The position numbers were made by a program, and so were the translations under genes. From positions 868,001 through 932,000 of the forward strand of contig CAVOZC010000018.1 in NCBI GenBank assembly GCA_963700865.1: a stretch of 64,000 nucleotides of DNA, in the 5' to 3' direction. The stretch's first letter is position 1; every line of letters starts with the position of its first letter. Shown here in pieces: positions 1-8,817 of the stretch. The DNA comes from CAVOGJ01 sp963700865. GTDB taxonomy: Bacteria > Planctomycetota > Planctomycetia > Pirellulales > Pirellulaceae. The notes under the pieces were generated by a model. The model was not told where the DNA came from. It saw only the letters and a list, made by a program, of their open reading frames with translations, and searched no databases.

Positions 1-146
1 CGCCCACGCGCGACCAGGATGGTCTGCCCGGATTGCCGACGATCGCCGTCTCCATCGACTACGACTATCCCACCCTGTTTCATTGGCCCGGCTTTCCCCG
101 CCGCATTCCCCTGCATTGCGAGTCGGTCATTCGGCAGTATCGTTAG
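1..146 (+). CDS. TadE-like pilus assembly protein, C-terminal fragment
   Basis: The reading frame is open from the left edge (codons from base 3) to the TAG at 144-146, leaving about 47 residues. The pattern of alternating hydrophobic residues around VSIDYDY, then LFHWPGFPR, then LHCESVIRQYR is the usual end of TadE/TadE-like proteins, where a beta strand and a final 'a.S..r.' segment follow the pilin-like helix. The helix itself lies outside the window. Two further Tad-type genes follow on the same strand, which supports the call. In the family these membrane-anchored minor pseudopilins act in Flp/Tad pilus assembly. The fragment is short, so the assignment rests on context and C-terminal pattern only. 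Confidence 0.6.
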   Translation, partial: PTRDQDGLPGLPTIAVSIDYDYPTLFHWPGFPRRIPLHCESVIRQYR

Positions 147-172
147 CGGCCGCCACGTCAGGAGGCACCTTG

Positions 173-649
173 ATGCATCGTCACTCGCTCGACCGACCAC
201 TGTCATATCGCTACGCACGCGTCGCGCGCGACGGTGTCACGACGGTCGAGTTTGCATTGGTAATCGGGGTATTTCTCTTCATGTTGCTGGCGATTCTCGA
301 CCTGTCACTCATCGTGTTGCGGCAAAACTCACTCGCGGCGTCCGCGCAACGAGTGGCCCGCGCGGCAGTGGTGCGAGGCGCCTGCGCCGGCACGGACGCT
401 GCGTGGGGGCCGGGCAGCATCCGTTGTCGTGGCGGCGACCGGTCGCCGGTCGCCGCCGAAGCTCGCAAGGCGTTGCTTTCCATCAATCCACGTGACGCGA
501 TGATCACCGTGACGTGGCCCGATGGTGGCAACGAACCGGACGAGCGCGTTATCGTCCGCGTCGCCTATCCGCATCGGTCGATGTTTCCCCTCCTGTTTGG
601 CAAGAACAGTCGGCTCCAATCCGAGAGTGTCATGAGGATCGCGCATTAA
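173..649 (+). CDS. TadE-like pseudopilin
   Basis: 158-residue protein. The start at 173 is chosen because AGGAGG lies at 160-165, eight bases upstream. Residues about 20-46 read DGVTTVEFALVIGVFLFML..., the TadE signature: a Gly-x-x-x-Val-Glu-Phe-Ala prepilin-like segment at the start of one hydrophobic helix. A periplasmic part follows and ends in ...SESVMRIAH, similar to the end of the upstream gene. Known role of the family: minor pilin-like component of the Tad/Flp system that anchors in the inner membrane. It sits 26 bases after one TadE-like gene and 7 bases before a TadG-like gene, so the three are probably co-transcribed. The core Tad genes (ATPase, secretin) would lie to the left, outside the window. 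Confidence 0.8.
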   Translation: MHRHSLDRPLSYRYARVARDGVTTVEFALVIGVFLFMLLAILDLSLIVLRQNSLAASAQRVARAAVVRGACAGTDAAWGPGSIRCRGGDRSPVAAEARKALLSINPRDAMITVTWPDGGNEPDERVIVRVAYPHRSMFPLLFGKNSRLQSESVMRIAH

Positions 650-656
650 GCCCGAC

Positions 657-2126
657 ATGAAAACGAGTCCCAATTACAATCGCATCCCGGTACCCCGCCC
701 CGAGCACGGCTCGTGCGGGTCGCAATTCGCCTTGGCCCCGGCTCGGTCGGTGAAGCGGCGTTCCGCCAAAATCATGGTCGTGTTTGCACTGCTGCTGCCG
801 GCCATGCTGGGCATGATTGGTGTGGTGATCGACGGTACGTTGCTGACGGCGGAGCAACGCCAATTGCAGAGCACCGCGGATGCGGCGGTCACCGCGGCGG
901 CCATGCATGTGTTGCAAGGTCGGCCTCAACGGATGACGAACACGGTGCAAGAATATGTGCGTCAGCAAACGGGCCTGGCCGACACGCGGATTGAACTCCG
1001 TTATCCACCCCTCACCGGTCCACACGCCGCGGACGACAATTACGTGGAATTGCTGCTATCGCGCGACGTCGAAACGTATCTTGTGCATGTCTTGGGCGGT
1101 GCTTCGCTACGGTCGATCAGTGCCCGCGCGGTCGCCGGCAGCGAAACGTCAACGTCGCCGGCCGCCATCATGCTGCTTGCCAAGACCCCGCGGCGGACAG
1201 CGGGACTGAGCATTGACACCAATCGAGCGGTAAGGGTCGAAGGAGCCATTCTGGTGAACAATGAGCATGGGGCTCAGGATGAAAACGGCCAGCCGGCGGG
1301 CCGAACCGCGGGCTCGACCTACGCAGTCCGCAGCCGTGGGCAGCTTGCAGCCGATCAGCTCCGCGTGGCGGGCGGCGTGGATGATCCCGAACATTACGCC
1401 GACGCGCATCTGCGTGCGAATCAGCTAACGGTTGAGAATCCGTTACGGCGGCTGGCTCCCCCTTCAGGAAACCTCGATGATCGACGAGGTATTGATGACG
1501 ACTTCGGTGGCGTTCAGATTCCCGCATGGGGGCAAGGCCGCGGCCATCGACAACGGGGTATCACGCTGGACCCTGGTACCTACGATTGGATTCGGGTGAC
1601 TTCGGGCCCCGTGACCTTTCGACCCGGGATCTATCGCCTTCGCTCCGTCCACCCGTCCACCCGAGTCGCCTTGGAGCTTCAGGGGGATGACATCGTGGCC
1701 GCCGGCGTATTGTTCTATATCGAGAACGACGGGTCGGGGTGGTCATCCGGTGGTCCAGGTGACCAGGACGGACGACGGTGGTTCGGTGGCTTCTGGAATC
1801 CCACCTCCGAACGGAGCGTGGTGATCGATGTCGGTTCGCAGAGTCAATTTTCTCCGTTGCGCGACGAATCGAGCCCCTATCATGGGCTGTTTCTCTTTCA
1901 GGACCCGCAGGACGATCGCACCCTCCAGCTCGATTGCACGTCAGGCTCGGCGTCCGCGTTGCAGGGAATCATCTATGCGCAGCGGGGTCATGTGAGCTTG
2001 ACCGTCGAGGGGACGTGTCGGGCGGCCTTTGTGGCGGGCACCATGGAAATCGAATCGCCACGGGGCTGTCGCATCGATCCGACCGACGTGCTGCCTCCCG
2101 CCAGGGATATTTATCTCGTCGAGTAG
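657..2126 (+). CDS. TadG-like protein with long periplasmic domain
   Basis: 489 residues. Residues about 35-85 carry the TadG N-terminal pattern: RRSAKIMVVFALLLPAMLG, a transmembrane helix running into GVVIDGTLL, then RQLQSTADAAVTAAAMH, the conserved 'rq.lQ.aaDaAalAaA' stretch. The rest, rich in Gly, Asp and beta-prone segments, is extracytoplasmic and unlike a von Willebrand domain at first reading. In the family TadG is an inner-membrane-anchored Tad pilus component. It starts 7 bases after the TadE-like gene, giving a clear operon, and ends 8 bases before a convergent gene. The N-terminal ~30 residues before the helix are unusual for the family; a downstream start is possible but I see no better ribosome binding site. 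Confidence 0.75.
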   Translation: MKTSPNYNRIPVPRPEHGSCGSQFALAPARSVKRRSAKIMVVFALLLPAMLGMIGVVIDGTLLTAEQRQLQSTADAAVTAAAMHVLQGRPQRMTNTVQEYVRQQTGLADTRIELRYPPLTGPHAADDNYVELLLSRDVETYLVHVLGGASLRSISARAVAGSETSTSPAAIMLLAKTPRRTAGLSIDTNRAVRVEGAILVNNEHGAQDENGQPAGRTAGSTYAVRSRGQLAADQLRVAGGVDDPEHYADAHLRANQLTVENPLRRLAPPSGNLDDRRGIDDDFGGVQIPAWGQGRGHRQRGITLDPGTYDWIRVTSGPVTFRPGIYRLRSVHPSTRVALELQGDDIVAAGVLFYIENDGSGWSSGGPGDQDGRRWFGGFWNPTSERSVVIDVGSQSQFSPLRDESSPYHGLFLFQDPQDDRTLQLDCTSGSASALQGIIYAQRGHVSLTVEGTCRAAFVAGTMEIESPRGCRIDPTDVLPPARDIYLVE

Positions 2127-2134
2127 GACTGCTG

Positions 2135-2689
2135 TTACCGGTTGAGGAACGAGATCCCGAGGAGCGACAGCAGTCCCAGGACGACCAGCAGCACCAGCGC
2201 GATGGCCCAATTCAGCCAGAAGCGTTCCAGGCGGGTCTCGCGGGCTTCCTGCTCGATCTGCTGCCGCCGTTGGTACTCGCGACTGTCGCGCTCGGCCAAT
2301 TGAAACTGCGCCTGACATTCGGGACACATCACATACTGGCCCAGCATGTCGGCCGGCGTCTCCAACTCGTGACCATTAGGGCACGGAATGTGATAGATCT
2401 GTGGTCCAGCGACAATCGCCTGTCCCACATTCGGCGGGACCGCGGGAAATGAGACGGCTACTTCCTTGGCCACGAAGCTCGGCGGCGGACCCTGCGTGCC
2501 TCCCTGCCCCTCTGGCGGCCAGGCGCCGGCTGACGCTGCCGCGGGGCGCTCCGCCACACCGCTGTCGGGCGGCGGGCAAGGAGGGATCACCATCAGCCTG
2601 CCGCAAATAGGGCATTGCGACTGCTGGCCCGCGTGCTGCCGTTCGGCTTGCAAGACATGACCCGCGGGACAGGTAAACTGAAACGACAT
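2135..2689 (-). CDS. zinc-ribbon protein with C-terminal membrane anchor
   Basis: 184 residues. Two small zinc-ribbon-like units are visible. Near the N-terminus there is FTCPAGHVL...QCPICGRLM (residues about 5-33). In the middle there is HIPCPNGHEL...MCPECQAQF (about 98-127). Between them lies a Pro/Gly/Ala-rich linker. A charged region with many Arg/Glu is followed by one hydrophobic helix at the very end (WAIALVLLVVLGLLSLLGISF), so it is probably a tail-anchored membrane protein with its zinc ribbons in the cytoplasm. Proteins of this build are frequent in Planctomycetes and have no assigned role. It lies 32 bases downstream of the gene at 2722-3315 on the same strand, probably in one transcript. 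Confidence 0.6.
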   Translation of the reverse strand: MSFQFTCPAGHVLQAERQHAGQQSQCPICGRLMVIPPCPPPDSGVAERPAAASAGAWPPEGQGGTQGPPPSFVAKEVAVSFPAVPPNVGQAIVAGPQIYHIPCPNGHELETPADMLGQYVMCPECQAQFQLAERDSREYQRRQQIEQEARETRLERFWLNWAIALVLLVVLGLLSLLGISFLNR

Positions 2690-2721
2690 CGCTAGGCAGC
2701 AGTAGCTGGAGGACCGTCAGA

Positions 2722-3315
2722 TCAAGTCGCCTCGTGAGCAGAGATCTCGCGTGGCGCAACCGCCCGATGGTAACAAAAATCAAACAGTCCGTGCCATTCC
2801 AGCCGACTTAACATGGCGGCCGCTTGCCGAAGTGACGCGTTCCCCCCGCTCGCCCGTTGGCAGAGATCAACCAGTTGTGAGGGCTGCCAGGTCGATTGGT
2901 AGTCAAACGAGGCGGGGACATCCGACGGTGCGGACAGTCCGGACCGTATATGGTGCCCGATGTGTTCGAGCATCGCCCGATCGGTGGCTTGACGAAACCA
3001 ATACTTCGCATTGGAAAAATCGCCCTCGCGACGGTGCATGATGCCGTGCCAGTAACTTCCGGCCGCCGAGGGGATGCCCTGGCTGAGCGCATGCGATTCG
3101 TCGAGAAAGCCGTGATACAGCCACAGTCCTGCCAGACAGCACATGGCCATCTCGCGATCGATGACGCGGGCATGCCCAAAGGCCGTCTTGAGCGACAGCT
3201 CGCGGAGCGCCGGAGGGGCATGGCGGTGAGGCCGATCCGTGGCAAATTCCACGTCCGCTTGGGGCCGCAGGAGTTGCGCCATGACGGGACCGTAGGGGTC
3301 GGAAGCGGTCGGCAT
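2722..3315 (-). CDS. hypothetical protein, conserved-looking helical protein
   Basis: About 197 residues from the ATG at 3315, chosen because AAAGGA stands just upstream; a start nine codons earlier is also open. The product is Ala/His/Arg-rich with helical segments. Features visible are FDESHALSQGIP, SYWHGIMHRREGDFSNAKYWF and EHIGHH. The middle resembles a tetratricopeptide-like 'W.G..H...gD...A..W...' pattern. No catalytic motif or membrane segment is evident. I do not recognise a named family. It is followed on the same strand by the zinc-ribbon membrane protein. Confidence 0.55.
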   Translation of the reverse strand: MPTASDPYGPVMAQLLRPQADVEFATDRPHRHAPPALRELSLKTAFGHARVIDREMAMCCLAGLWLYHGFLDESHALSQGIPSAAGSYWHGIMHRREGDFSNAKYWFRQATDRAMLEHIGHHIRSGLSAPSDVPASFDYQSTWQPSQLVDLCQRASGGNASLRQAAAMLSRLEWHGLFDFCYHRAVAPREISAHEAT

Positions 3316-3373
3316 GCTGGTCCTTTCTATCGCTGGCACCAAGTCTACTCGGCGACCCGGCCGGCGTCAGCCG

Positions 3374-3452
3374 TCGGGTGTGGTTCGGGGGGCCGGGTGT
3401 GCGTCGGGGGCCGGGTGTGCTTCGGGGCGCCGGGTGTGCTTCGGGGCACGGC
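3374..3452. repeat. GC-rich tandem repeat, ~18-19 bp unit, about four copies
   Basis: The unit CGGGTGTGcKTCGGGG recurs at roughly 18-19-bp steps (variable units ending GGGC, GGC or GCGC). It lies between the divergent genes at 2722-3315 and 3596-5189. It is a minisatellite-like tract inside the shared upstream region. No function is visible. Confidence 0.6.
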
Positions 3453-3595
3453 GTGGGTCGGGAAACGGCTGGGAGGGGGGGCACAAGCGGCGGAGCAAGC
3501 CCTGAGCCGCGGGTCGAATGGAAAGTCTACCCCCATCCCGCCGCGAGTGTTAAACTGCGGATCGTGCGCAGTCCATGTCCTCCCCAGGTGTCGTC

Positions 3596-5189
3596 ATGAG
3601 TAGCGATCCAGAAGCGTCTCCCCGGCCGTCCGATTCCAACGAGGGCCCCCAGCGGCGCGTGCTCAAGATCGGCTCGCAGCGGCCGGGACACGAAATTGTT
3701 CCGCCCGGGGAAAAGGAAATGCCTTCGATCCCGGAAGATAAGCTCGATCCCAGTCGGGTACCGCGGGAAGCTGACCCGCCGGACGTACCATCGGCTGACG
3801 CTTCCGGCGCGAATATCGAGGTCGAGATGTCGACGGCATCCGTCACCGCATCCGAGTCGACGTCGAGTGACCCGCCCTCCCCCGCGACGACCTCTGCCGC
3901 CAAGGAGCAAGTTCCCCTCCCCCCACCGAGCAAGCCAGCGTATCCCCCGCCGCGTCCGCGCCGCGTATCGGATGATTTGCAAAAGGAAATTGACGATGCG
4001 TTGGGCGGCGTTTCGCTGGATGATTTGCTGTCTGGGACCACGGTCCATCCTGATGCGACGAACGAACCCGAGATCGACCGCCGCTACCGGTCGGCGGTAG
4101 TGAAAATCCACCGCGAGGACGTTTTCTTCACCCTGCCCGGCCATTACGAAGGGGTCGCTTCCTTGCGCCAATTCGCCACGGTCCCCGAGCCCGGGACAAT
4201 GATGGAGGTTGTGGTCAATCGGTTTAACGCCGAAGAGGGATTGTACGAGGTCTCGGTGCCGGGCGCTTCGGCCGAAGTGCATGACTGGTCCGATCTCGGT
4301 GAGGGCGTCATTGTGGAAGCACTCATCACGGGCCATAACACGGGTGGTCTGGAGTGCGAGGTGCAACGCATTCGTGGTTTTATTCCGATCAGCCAAGTCA
4401 CGCTGTATCGCGTGGAAAACCTGGAGGAATTCGTGGGCCAGAAAATGGCCTGCGTCGTCACCGAAGCCAATCCGGCACGGGGCAACCTCGTTCTCAGTCG
4501 TCGAGCCATGCTGGAGCGAGAGCGGGCCGAAGCGAAGGAAACATTGATGGAAGCCCTCGCCGAGGGGCAAATCCGCGACGGCGTTGTGCGCAAGCTGATG
4601 GACTTTGGTGCCTTTGTGGATTTGGGCGGGGTCGACGGTCTGATCCACGTGAGCAAGTTAAGCTGGGATCGGGTGCAGCACCCGCGCGACGTCGTGGAAG
4701 AGGGGCAAAAGGTCAAGGTCAAGATTGAGAAGATCGACGCCGCGAACGGCCGCATTGGACTCTCGTTGCGAGATTCTGGTGGAACATCCTTGGGAGAAGG
4801 CGTCGCAGAAGTACGTCGAGAACACGATCGCGACGGGCGTGGTCTCGAAGGTTGCCGATTTTGGCGCCTTCGTCCGGCTCGAACCGGGGATCGAAGGCCT
4901 GGTGCATATTTCCGAGCTCGCACACCATCGGGTCGTCCGCGTGAGCAATGTCGTCAACGTGGGTGACGAGGTGACCGTCAAGATTCTTTCGGTCGATCCG
5001 GAGAATCAACGGATGAGTCTCTCCATCAAGGCGGCATTGGCGGCGCCCGTGGCGGCGTCCGAGCAGAAGGATGATGATGAACCGGACGAGCCACCGCGAG
5101 AAAGCGCGGTCAAGAAGCGGCACCGAGGCGAATTGCGCGGAGGCACGAATCGCAAGACGGGTGGCGAGCAGTTCGGGCTGCAGTGGTAG
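3596..5189 (+). CDS. S1-domain RNA-binding protein (ribosomal protein S1-like), frameshifted
   Basis: The product has about 530 residues if one extra T near 4774-4775 is ignored. The first frame runs to 4966 and the second carries the protein from about 4776 to 5189. At the junction the expected ...GLSLRD-LVEHPWEKASQKY is recovered exactly by skipping one T. The N-terminal ~125 residues are a low-complexity acidic/Pro-rich tail. Then come four S1-type OB folds. The third (VRKLMDFGAFVDL...GLIHVSKLSW) and fourth (VSKVADFGAFVRL...GLVHISELAHHRVV) are canonical; the first two are divergent. The family binds mRNA on the 30S subunit. Start chosen at 3596 (AGGTG upstream); 3575 is also open. Because this is likely an important translation protein, the break is probably a sequence error. 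Confidence 0.8.
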
Positions 5190-5207
5190 TGGCTCGCGTC
5201 ACTCCCA

Positions 5208-6152
5208 TCAGTACATTTCGGCCATCTCGCGGGCATGGTAACTGCTCCGCACAAACGGGCCACTGGCGACTTTGAGAAAGCCCATCTGCTTGGCCATGCG
5301 GCCCAGTTCGGCAAACTCTTCCGGCGGCACGTAGCGAATCACGGGCAGGTACTTGTCCACGGCAGGCTGCAAATACTGCCCGAGCGTCAAAAAGTCGCAA
5401 CCGGCGTCCCGCAAGTCGGCCAGCACATCGAGCAACTCGTCGCGTGTTTCTCCCAGACCCAGCATCAGCCCACTCTTCGTCTTGACCAATGGATTCAACT
5501 TTTTAACGCGGCGGAACATATCCAACGTCCAGCGATAATCGGAACGTGGTCCGCGGACACGGCCATACAATCGCGGCACCGTTTCGGTGTTGTGGTTGAA
5601 GACTTCCGGAGCCGCTTGCACCACGCGATCCAGCGCCCAGCGGCAGCGGACGAAGTCTGGAGTCAGCACCTCAATCGACGCATCGGTCGCGGCACGGACC
5701 GCGAGCACACATTGATAAAAATGCTCGGCCCCGCCGTCCGCCAGATCGTCCCGCGTCACCGACGTGATGACGACGTGCTTCAAGCCCAGCCGGCGAGCCG
5801 CCTCGGCAACCCGCGGCGGTTCGTCCGCCTCCAATTCCTCAGGTTTGCCCCGTTGCACCGAACAGAATCCGCAAGGTCGGGTGCAGACATTTCCCAGTAC
5901 CATGAAGGTCGCCGTCTTTTGCGAATAACACTCCATCCGGTTAGGACACCGCGCATTGTCGCAGACCGTTTCCAATCGCAGCTCTTCGAGCAGGTTGGCC
6001 GTAAAGTGGTTGGCGTTGCCTTGCGGGACCTGCCGCCGCAGCCACTCCGGCAGACGTCGGCGCGTATCGGTGGCGACCGAGCCACCCCCGTCGGATGCGG
6101 ACGAGCCAGGGCTGTCAATAATGGGCAGGGAAGGGAAACCGGAATTCGTCAT
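5208..6152 (-). CDS. lipA: lipoyl synthase
   Basis: 314 residues, close to the usual LipA length. It inserts two sulfur atoms into protein-bound octanoyl groups to make the lipoyl cofactor of 2-oxoacid dehydrogenases, using radical SAM chemistry in the cytoplasm. Both [4Fe-4S] motifs are visible. The auxiliary cluster motif is C-x4-C-x5-C in CDNARCPNRMEC. The radical-SAM motif C-x3-C-x2-C is in CTRPCGFCSV. Family signatures TSVTRDDLADGGA, FNHNTETVPRLY and RSSYHA near the C-terminus are intact. It is convergent with the S1 gene (18 bases apart). No octanoyltransferase (lipB) is next to it. Confidence 0.96.
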   Translation of the reverse strand: MTNSGFPSLPIIDSPGSSASDGGGSVATDTRRRLPEWLRRQVPQGNANHFTANLLEELRLETVCDNARCPNRMECYSQKTATFMVLGNVCTRPCGFCSVQRGKPEELEADEPPRVAEAARRLGLKHVVITSVTRDDLADGGAEHFYQCVLAVRAATDASIEVLTPDFVRCRWALDRVVQAAPEVFNHNTETVPRLYGRVRGPRSDYRWTLDMFRRVKKLNPLVKTKSGLMLGLGETRDELLDVLADLRDAGCDFLTLGQYLQPAVDKYLPVIRYVPPEEFAELGRMAKQMGFLKVASGPFVRSSYHAREMAEMY

Positions 6153-6690
6153 CAGCGGAGGGTCTCACAAACGTGAATCGGGCCTGTGCAGTATTCTACC
6201 CACCGACCCGATTGTCGCCACCAAGTGGGACGATTCCGCGGAGTTGCGGGTGGCGCTGTTGATTCATGTGTGAGCTGGGCTGGGGCGGGGCGATGGCAAG
6301 AAATCAGGGTGGCCGGTAGCCGAAGTCGCCAGACTTGGGACGTTTTATTTTGGACGAATCCAATCACTGGCCGGATTCGGACACTTGAAAATCAAGCTGA
6401 CACGGAACACCAGGGCTTTTTCGCGTATCGTTTTCGGGGTTCGCTCAGCGTGGCTGGGGCAGCTTGCGCTAACAGACTGCGGCTGGCAGCCACACCCACG
6501 ACGTTCACATTGGTTGGCCAGGGGGAATTCCCAGCCGCACAAATTACCGCTGCGGACAGCGTTGGCGGCCGTTTTCGCCGGCGTGCTGGTTGTCGGCAAC
6601 CCGGCGAAACCGATAAAATGCGGGCTTAAAGTGTCGCACCTGGCCGGTTCGGCCAGGTGGGCTCAAGGCGTGCAACTGTCGGAGGCGAAA
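6153..6690. other. intergenic region between divergent lipA and btaA
   Basis: 538 bases holding the start regions of lipA and btaA, which are transcribed away from each other. An open frame extends upstream of btaA, but its translation is not BtaA-like and the btaA start has its own ribosome binding site. I see no RNA gene, transposon end or clear promoter match. Confidence 0.5.
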
Positions 6691-7881
6691 ATGGTCCTCA
6701 ATCAATGGATCAGTAGCCGTGTGTTTAGTTTGGTTCACGGCAACAACCTGGTCTACAACACCTGCTGGGAGGACCCGCGCCTGGACCGGCAAGCGATGCA
6801 GTTATCACCGGCGGACAACGTCCTGGTGATCACTTCCGCGGGGTGCAACGCGCTGGACTATGCGTTGCAGGCACCTGGATCCGTACATGCCGTCGACATG
6901 AACCCGAGGCAAAATGCCTTGCTGGAGTTGAAACTGGCCGGTATCCGCCACCTGGAATTTGACGATTTTTTTCAGTTGTTCGGCCATGGTCGTTTGCCGG
7001 GCGTGCGGCAGGTGTACGAGCAAGCGCCGCGTGCCTCGCTCAGTCCCTGGTCGCAGGATTATTGGGACCGCTGGATCAAGTTCTTTGACAATCCTCGACG
7101 CCCCTTTTATTTTCGCGGGACGTCGGGCAATTTTGCTCGGATGATCAATATTTACATCGATCGCGTCATCCGCGCGAGGGACGCCGTGAACGAGCTGCTG
7201 GATGCCAAATCGATCGAACAGCAGCGGACCATCTACGAGAACGAGCTGCGGGACCGCTTCTGGAGCCGACCGATGCGGTTTGCCATGGGTCGAGATACGA
7301 CGCTGTCACTGGTCGGCGTGCCGCGTGCACAGCGACAGCAGGTGGAAAAAGACTACCAGGGCGGCATCGTGCAGTTTGTCGAGGATTGCGTCGAGTCGGT
7401 CTTCGCGCGATTGCCCATTCACGATAATTACTTCTGGCGAGTCTACATTACGGGTAGCTACACGCGGAATTGCTGCCCAGAGTATTTGCGGGAGGAGAAC
7501 TTCGCTCAATTGAAGCAAGGTCTGGTGGACCGCGTCCACATCCATACCAATTCGGTCGAGGGCTTCCTACGGTCAACGGATGTCGATTTTTCACGGTTCG
7601 TGCTGCTGGACCACATGGACTGGATGTCGACCCATCGCTTTCCACTGCTGGAAGCGGAGTGGCAAGCGATCCTGGAGCGGGCCACGCAGGGGGCTCGCAT
7701 TCTTTGGCGCAGTGGCGGGTTGCGGACCGATTTCGTGGATCAGGTCCGCGTCACCCGTGACGGGCAACTGCGGCCGCTCAACGAGCTGCTCACCTACCAT
7801 ACAGAGCTGGCCAGCGAGCTGCACGAGCGAGATCGAGTCCACACGTATGGCAGTTTCTACATCGCCGATCTGGCGGCTTGA
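6691..7881 (+). CDS. btaA: BtaA-like S-adenosylmethionine:diacylglycerol 3-amino-3-carboxypropyltransferase (DUF3419)
   Basis: 396 residues from the ATG at 6691, which has GGAGG at 6681-6685. Known reaction: transfer of the aminocarboxypropyl group of SAM to diacylglycerol, giving diacylglyceryl-homoserine, the first step of betaine-lipid (DGTS) synthesis. Visible DUF3419 features are VYNTCWEDPRLD near residue 20, VLVITSAGCNALDYAL (SAM-binding region), VHAVDMNPRQNALLELK, and near the C-terminus FVLLDHMDW and ARILWRSGG. The length fits the family (about 380-420). The next gene, 20 bases downstream, is the matching methyltransferase, which makes the two-step pathway complete. Betaine lipids replace phospholipids under phosphate shortage in several bacteria; whether that is the trigger here cannot be seen from the sequence. 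Confidence 0.9.
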   Translation: MVLNQWISSRVFSLVHGNNLVYNTCWEDPRLDRQAMQLSPADNVLVITSAGCNALDYALQAPGSVHAVDMNPRQNALLELKLAGIRHLEFDDFFQLFGHGRLPGVRQVYEQAPRASLSPWSQDYWDRWIKFFDNPRRPFYFRGTSGNFARMINIYIDRVIRARDAVNELLDAKSIEQQRTIYENELRDRFWSRPMRFAMGRDTTLSLVGVPRAQRQQVEKDYQGGIVQFVEDCVESVFARLPIHDNYFWRVYITGSYTRNCCPEYLREENFAQLKQGLVDRVHIHTNSVEGFLRSTDVDFSRFVLLDHMDWMSTHRFPLLEAEWQAILERATQGARILWRSGGLRTDFVDQVRVTRDGQLRPLNELLTYHTELASELHERDRVHTYGSFYIADLAA

Positions 7882-7901
7882 TTTCTTCACCCCAGGTCAT
7901 C

Positions 7902-8639
7902 ATGAGCATCGCTTCCGATCTCAAGGTACTGTACCATCTGGCGTTCAAGCCGGTCCGCGGCAAAAATCACGCGGATCGGATGGAAAATTTCTACGCCGGG
8001 CAGGCCGAAGCGTATGACGCCTTTCGTAAACGCTTGCTGCAGGGTCGCGGCGAACTGTACGCGCGACTGGAGGTGCCTGAGAACGGCGTCTGGGTGGAAA
8101 TGGGAGGCGGCACGGGGTCAAACCTCGAATTCCTCGGCGAGCGGATCTCGCGGCTATCGAAAGTCTACGTCGTCGATCTGGCCGGCTCGCTCCTGGCCGT
8201 GGCCAGGCAACGGGCGGCCGAGCGCGGCTGGACGAACGTCGAAGCGATCGAGGCCGATGCCACGAAATTTCGACCAACCGACGTGGCGGCGGACGTTGTC
8301 ACTTTTTCCTACTCGCTTACCATGATCCCCGACTGGTTCGCGGCGATTGACAATGCCCACGCCCTGCTGCGGGACGGCGGCAAGATTGGCGTCGTCGATT
8401 TCTATGTTTCCCGCAAGCATCCCGCGGAGCATCATGCGCGGCACGGATGGTGGACGCGGACCGGTTGGCCCACCTGGTTTGGCATGGATAACGTCTTTCC
8501 GTCGCCCGATCACCTGCCGTATCTGCAGCGGAAATTTCGCACGCAGTATCTGTTGGAGCAACGGGCCCGCGTGCCCTATCTGCCGCTCGTCCGTACGCCG
8601 TACTACCAGTACATCGGTCAGAAGTCACCGGTCGGCTGA
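7902..8639 (+). CDS. btaB: BtaB-like SAM-dependent methyltransferase
   Basis: 245 residues, start at 7902 (AGG seven bases upstream; it follows the btaA stop by 20 bases). Class I methyltransferase fold. Motif I is VEMGGGTGSNLEFLG, the motif II acidic end is VYVVDLAGSLLAVAR, EAIEADATKF follows, and DVVTFSYSLTMIPDW is the motif IV/post region. In BtaA/BtaB systems this enzyme performs the three N-methylations from diacylglyceryl-homoserine to DGTS. The end YYQYIGQK is also seen in BtaB-type proteins as I remember them. The pairing with btaA makes the role likely. On its own it could be any small-molecule methyltransferase. Confidence 0.85.
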   Translation: MSIASDLKVLYHLAFKPVRGKNHADRMENFYAGQAEAYDAFRKRLLQGRGELYARLEVPENGVWVEMGGGTGSNLEFLGERISRLSKVYVVDLAGSLLAVARQRAAERGWTNVEAIEADATKFRPTDVAADVVTFSYSLTMIPDWFAAIDNAHALLRDGGKIGVVDFYVSRKHPAEHHARHGWWTRTGWPTWFGMDNVFPSPDHLPYLQRKFRTQYLLEQRARVPYLPLVRTPYYQYIGQKSPVG

Positions 8640-8817
8640 TGCCGGCAGTGATTTCTGACGGAGGCGGGCGCACGGAAACCGCCAACAAACACGTACGCCT
8701 GCGGCTAACGGTTAATCGAGGTGGACGCCCAAGGCTCTTATGGACGGTGGCGCGGAGAATGAACCTTCGTCACACCCGGTACCTCGGAAATCGCGCACGG
8801 TGCTCAAAATTGGTCGG

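Noticed and set aside
3374..3452. CRISPR array
   Set aside because: Units are short (18-19 bp), adjacent and without unique spacers. A simple tandem repeat.
5235..6176. 313-codon plus-strand frame opposite lipA
   Set aside because: LipA on the minus strand has all cluster motifs. The opposite frame is His/Arg-rich shadow sequence.
6385..6690. N-terminal extension of BtaA by 102 codons
   Set aside because: Not similar to BtaA, and GGAGG sits directly before the ATG at 6691.
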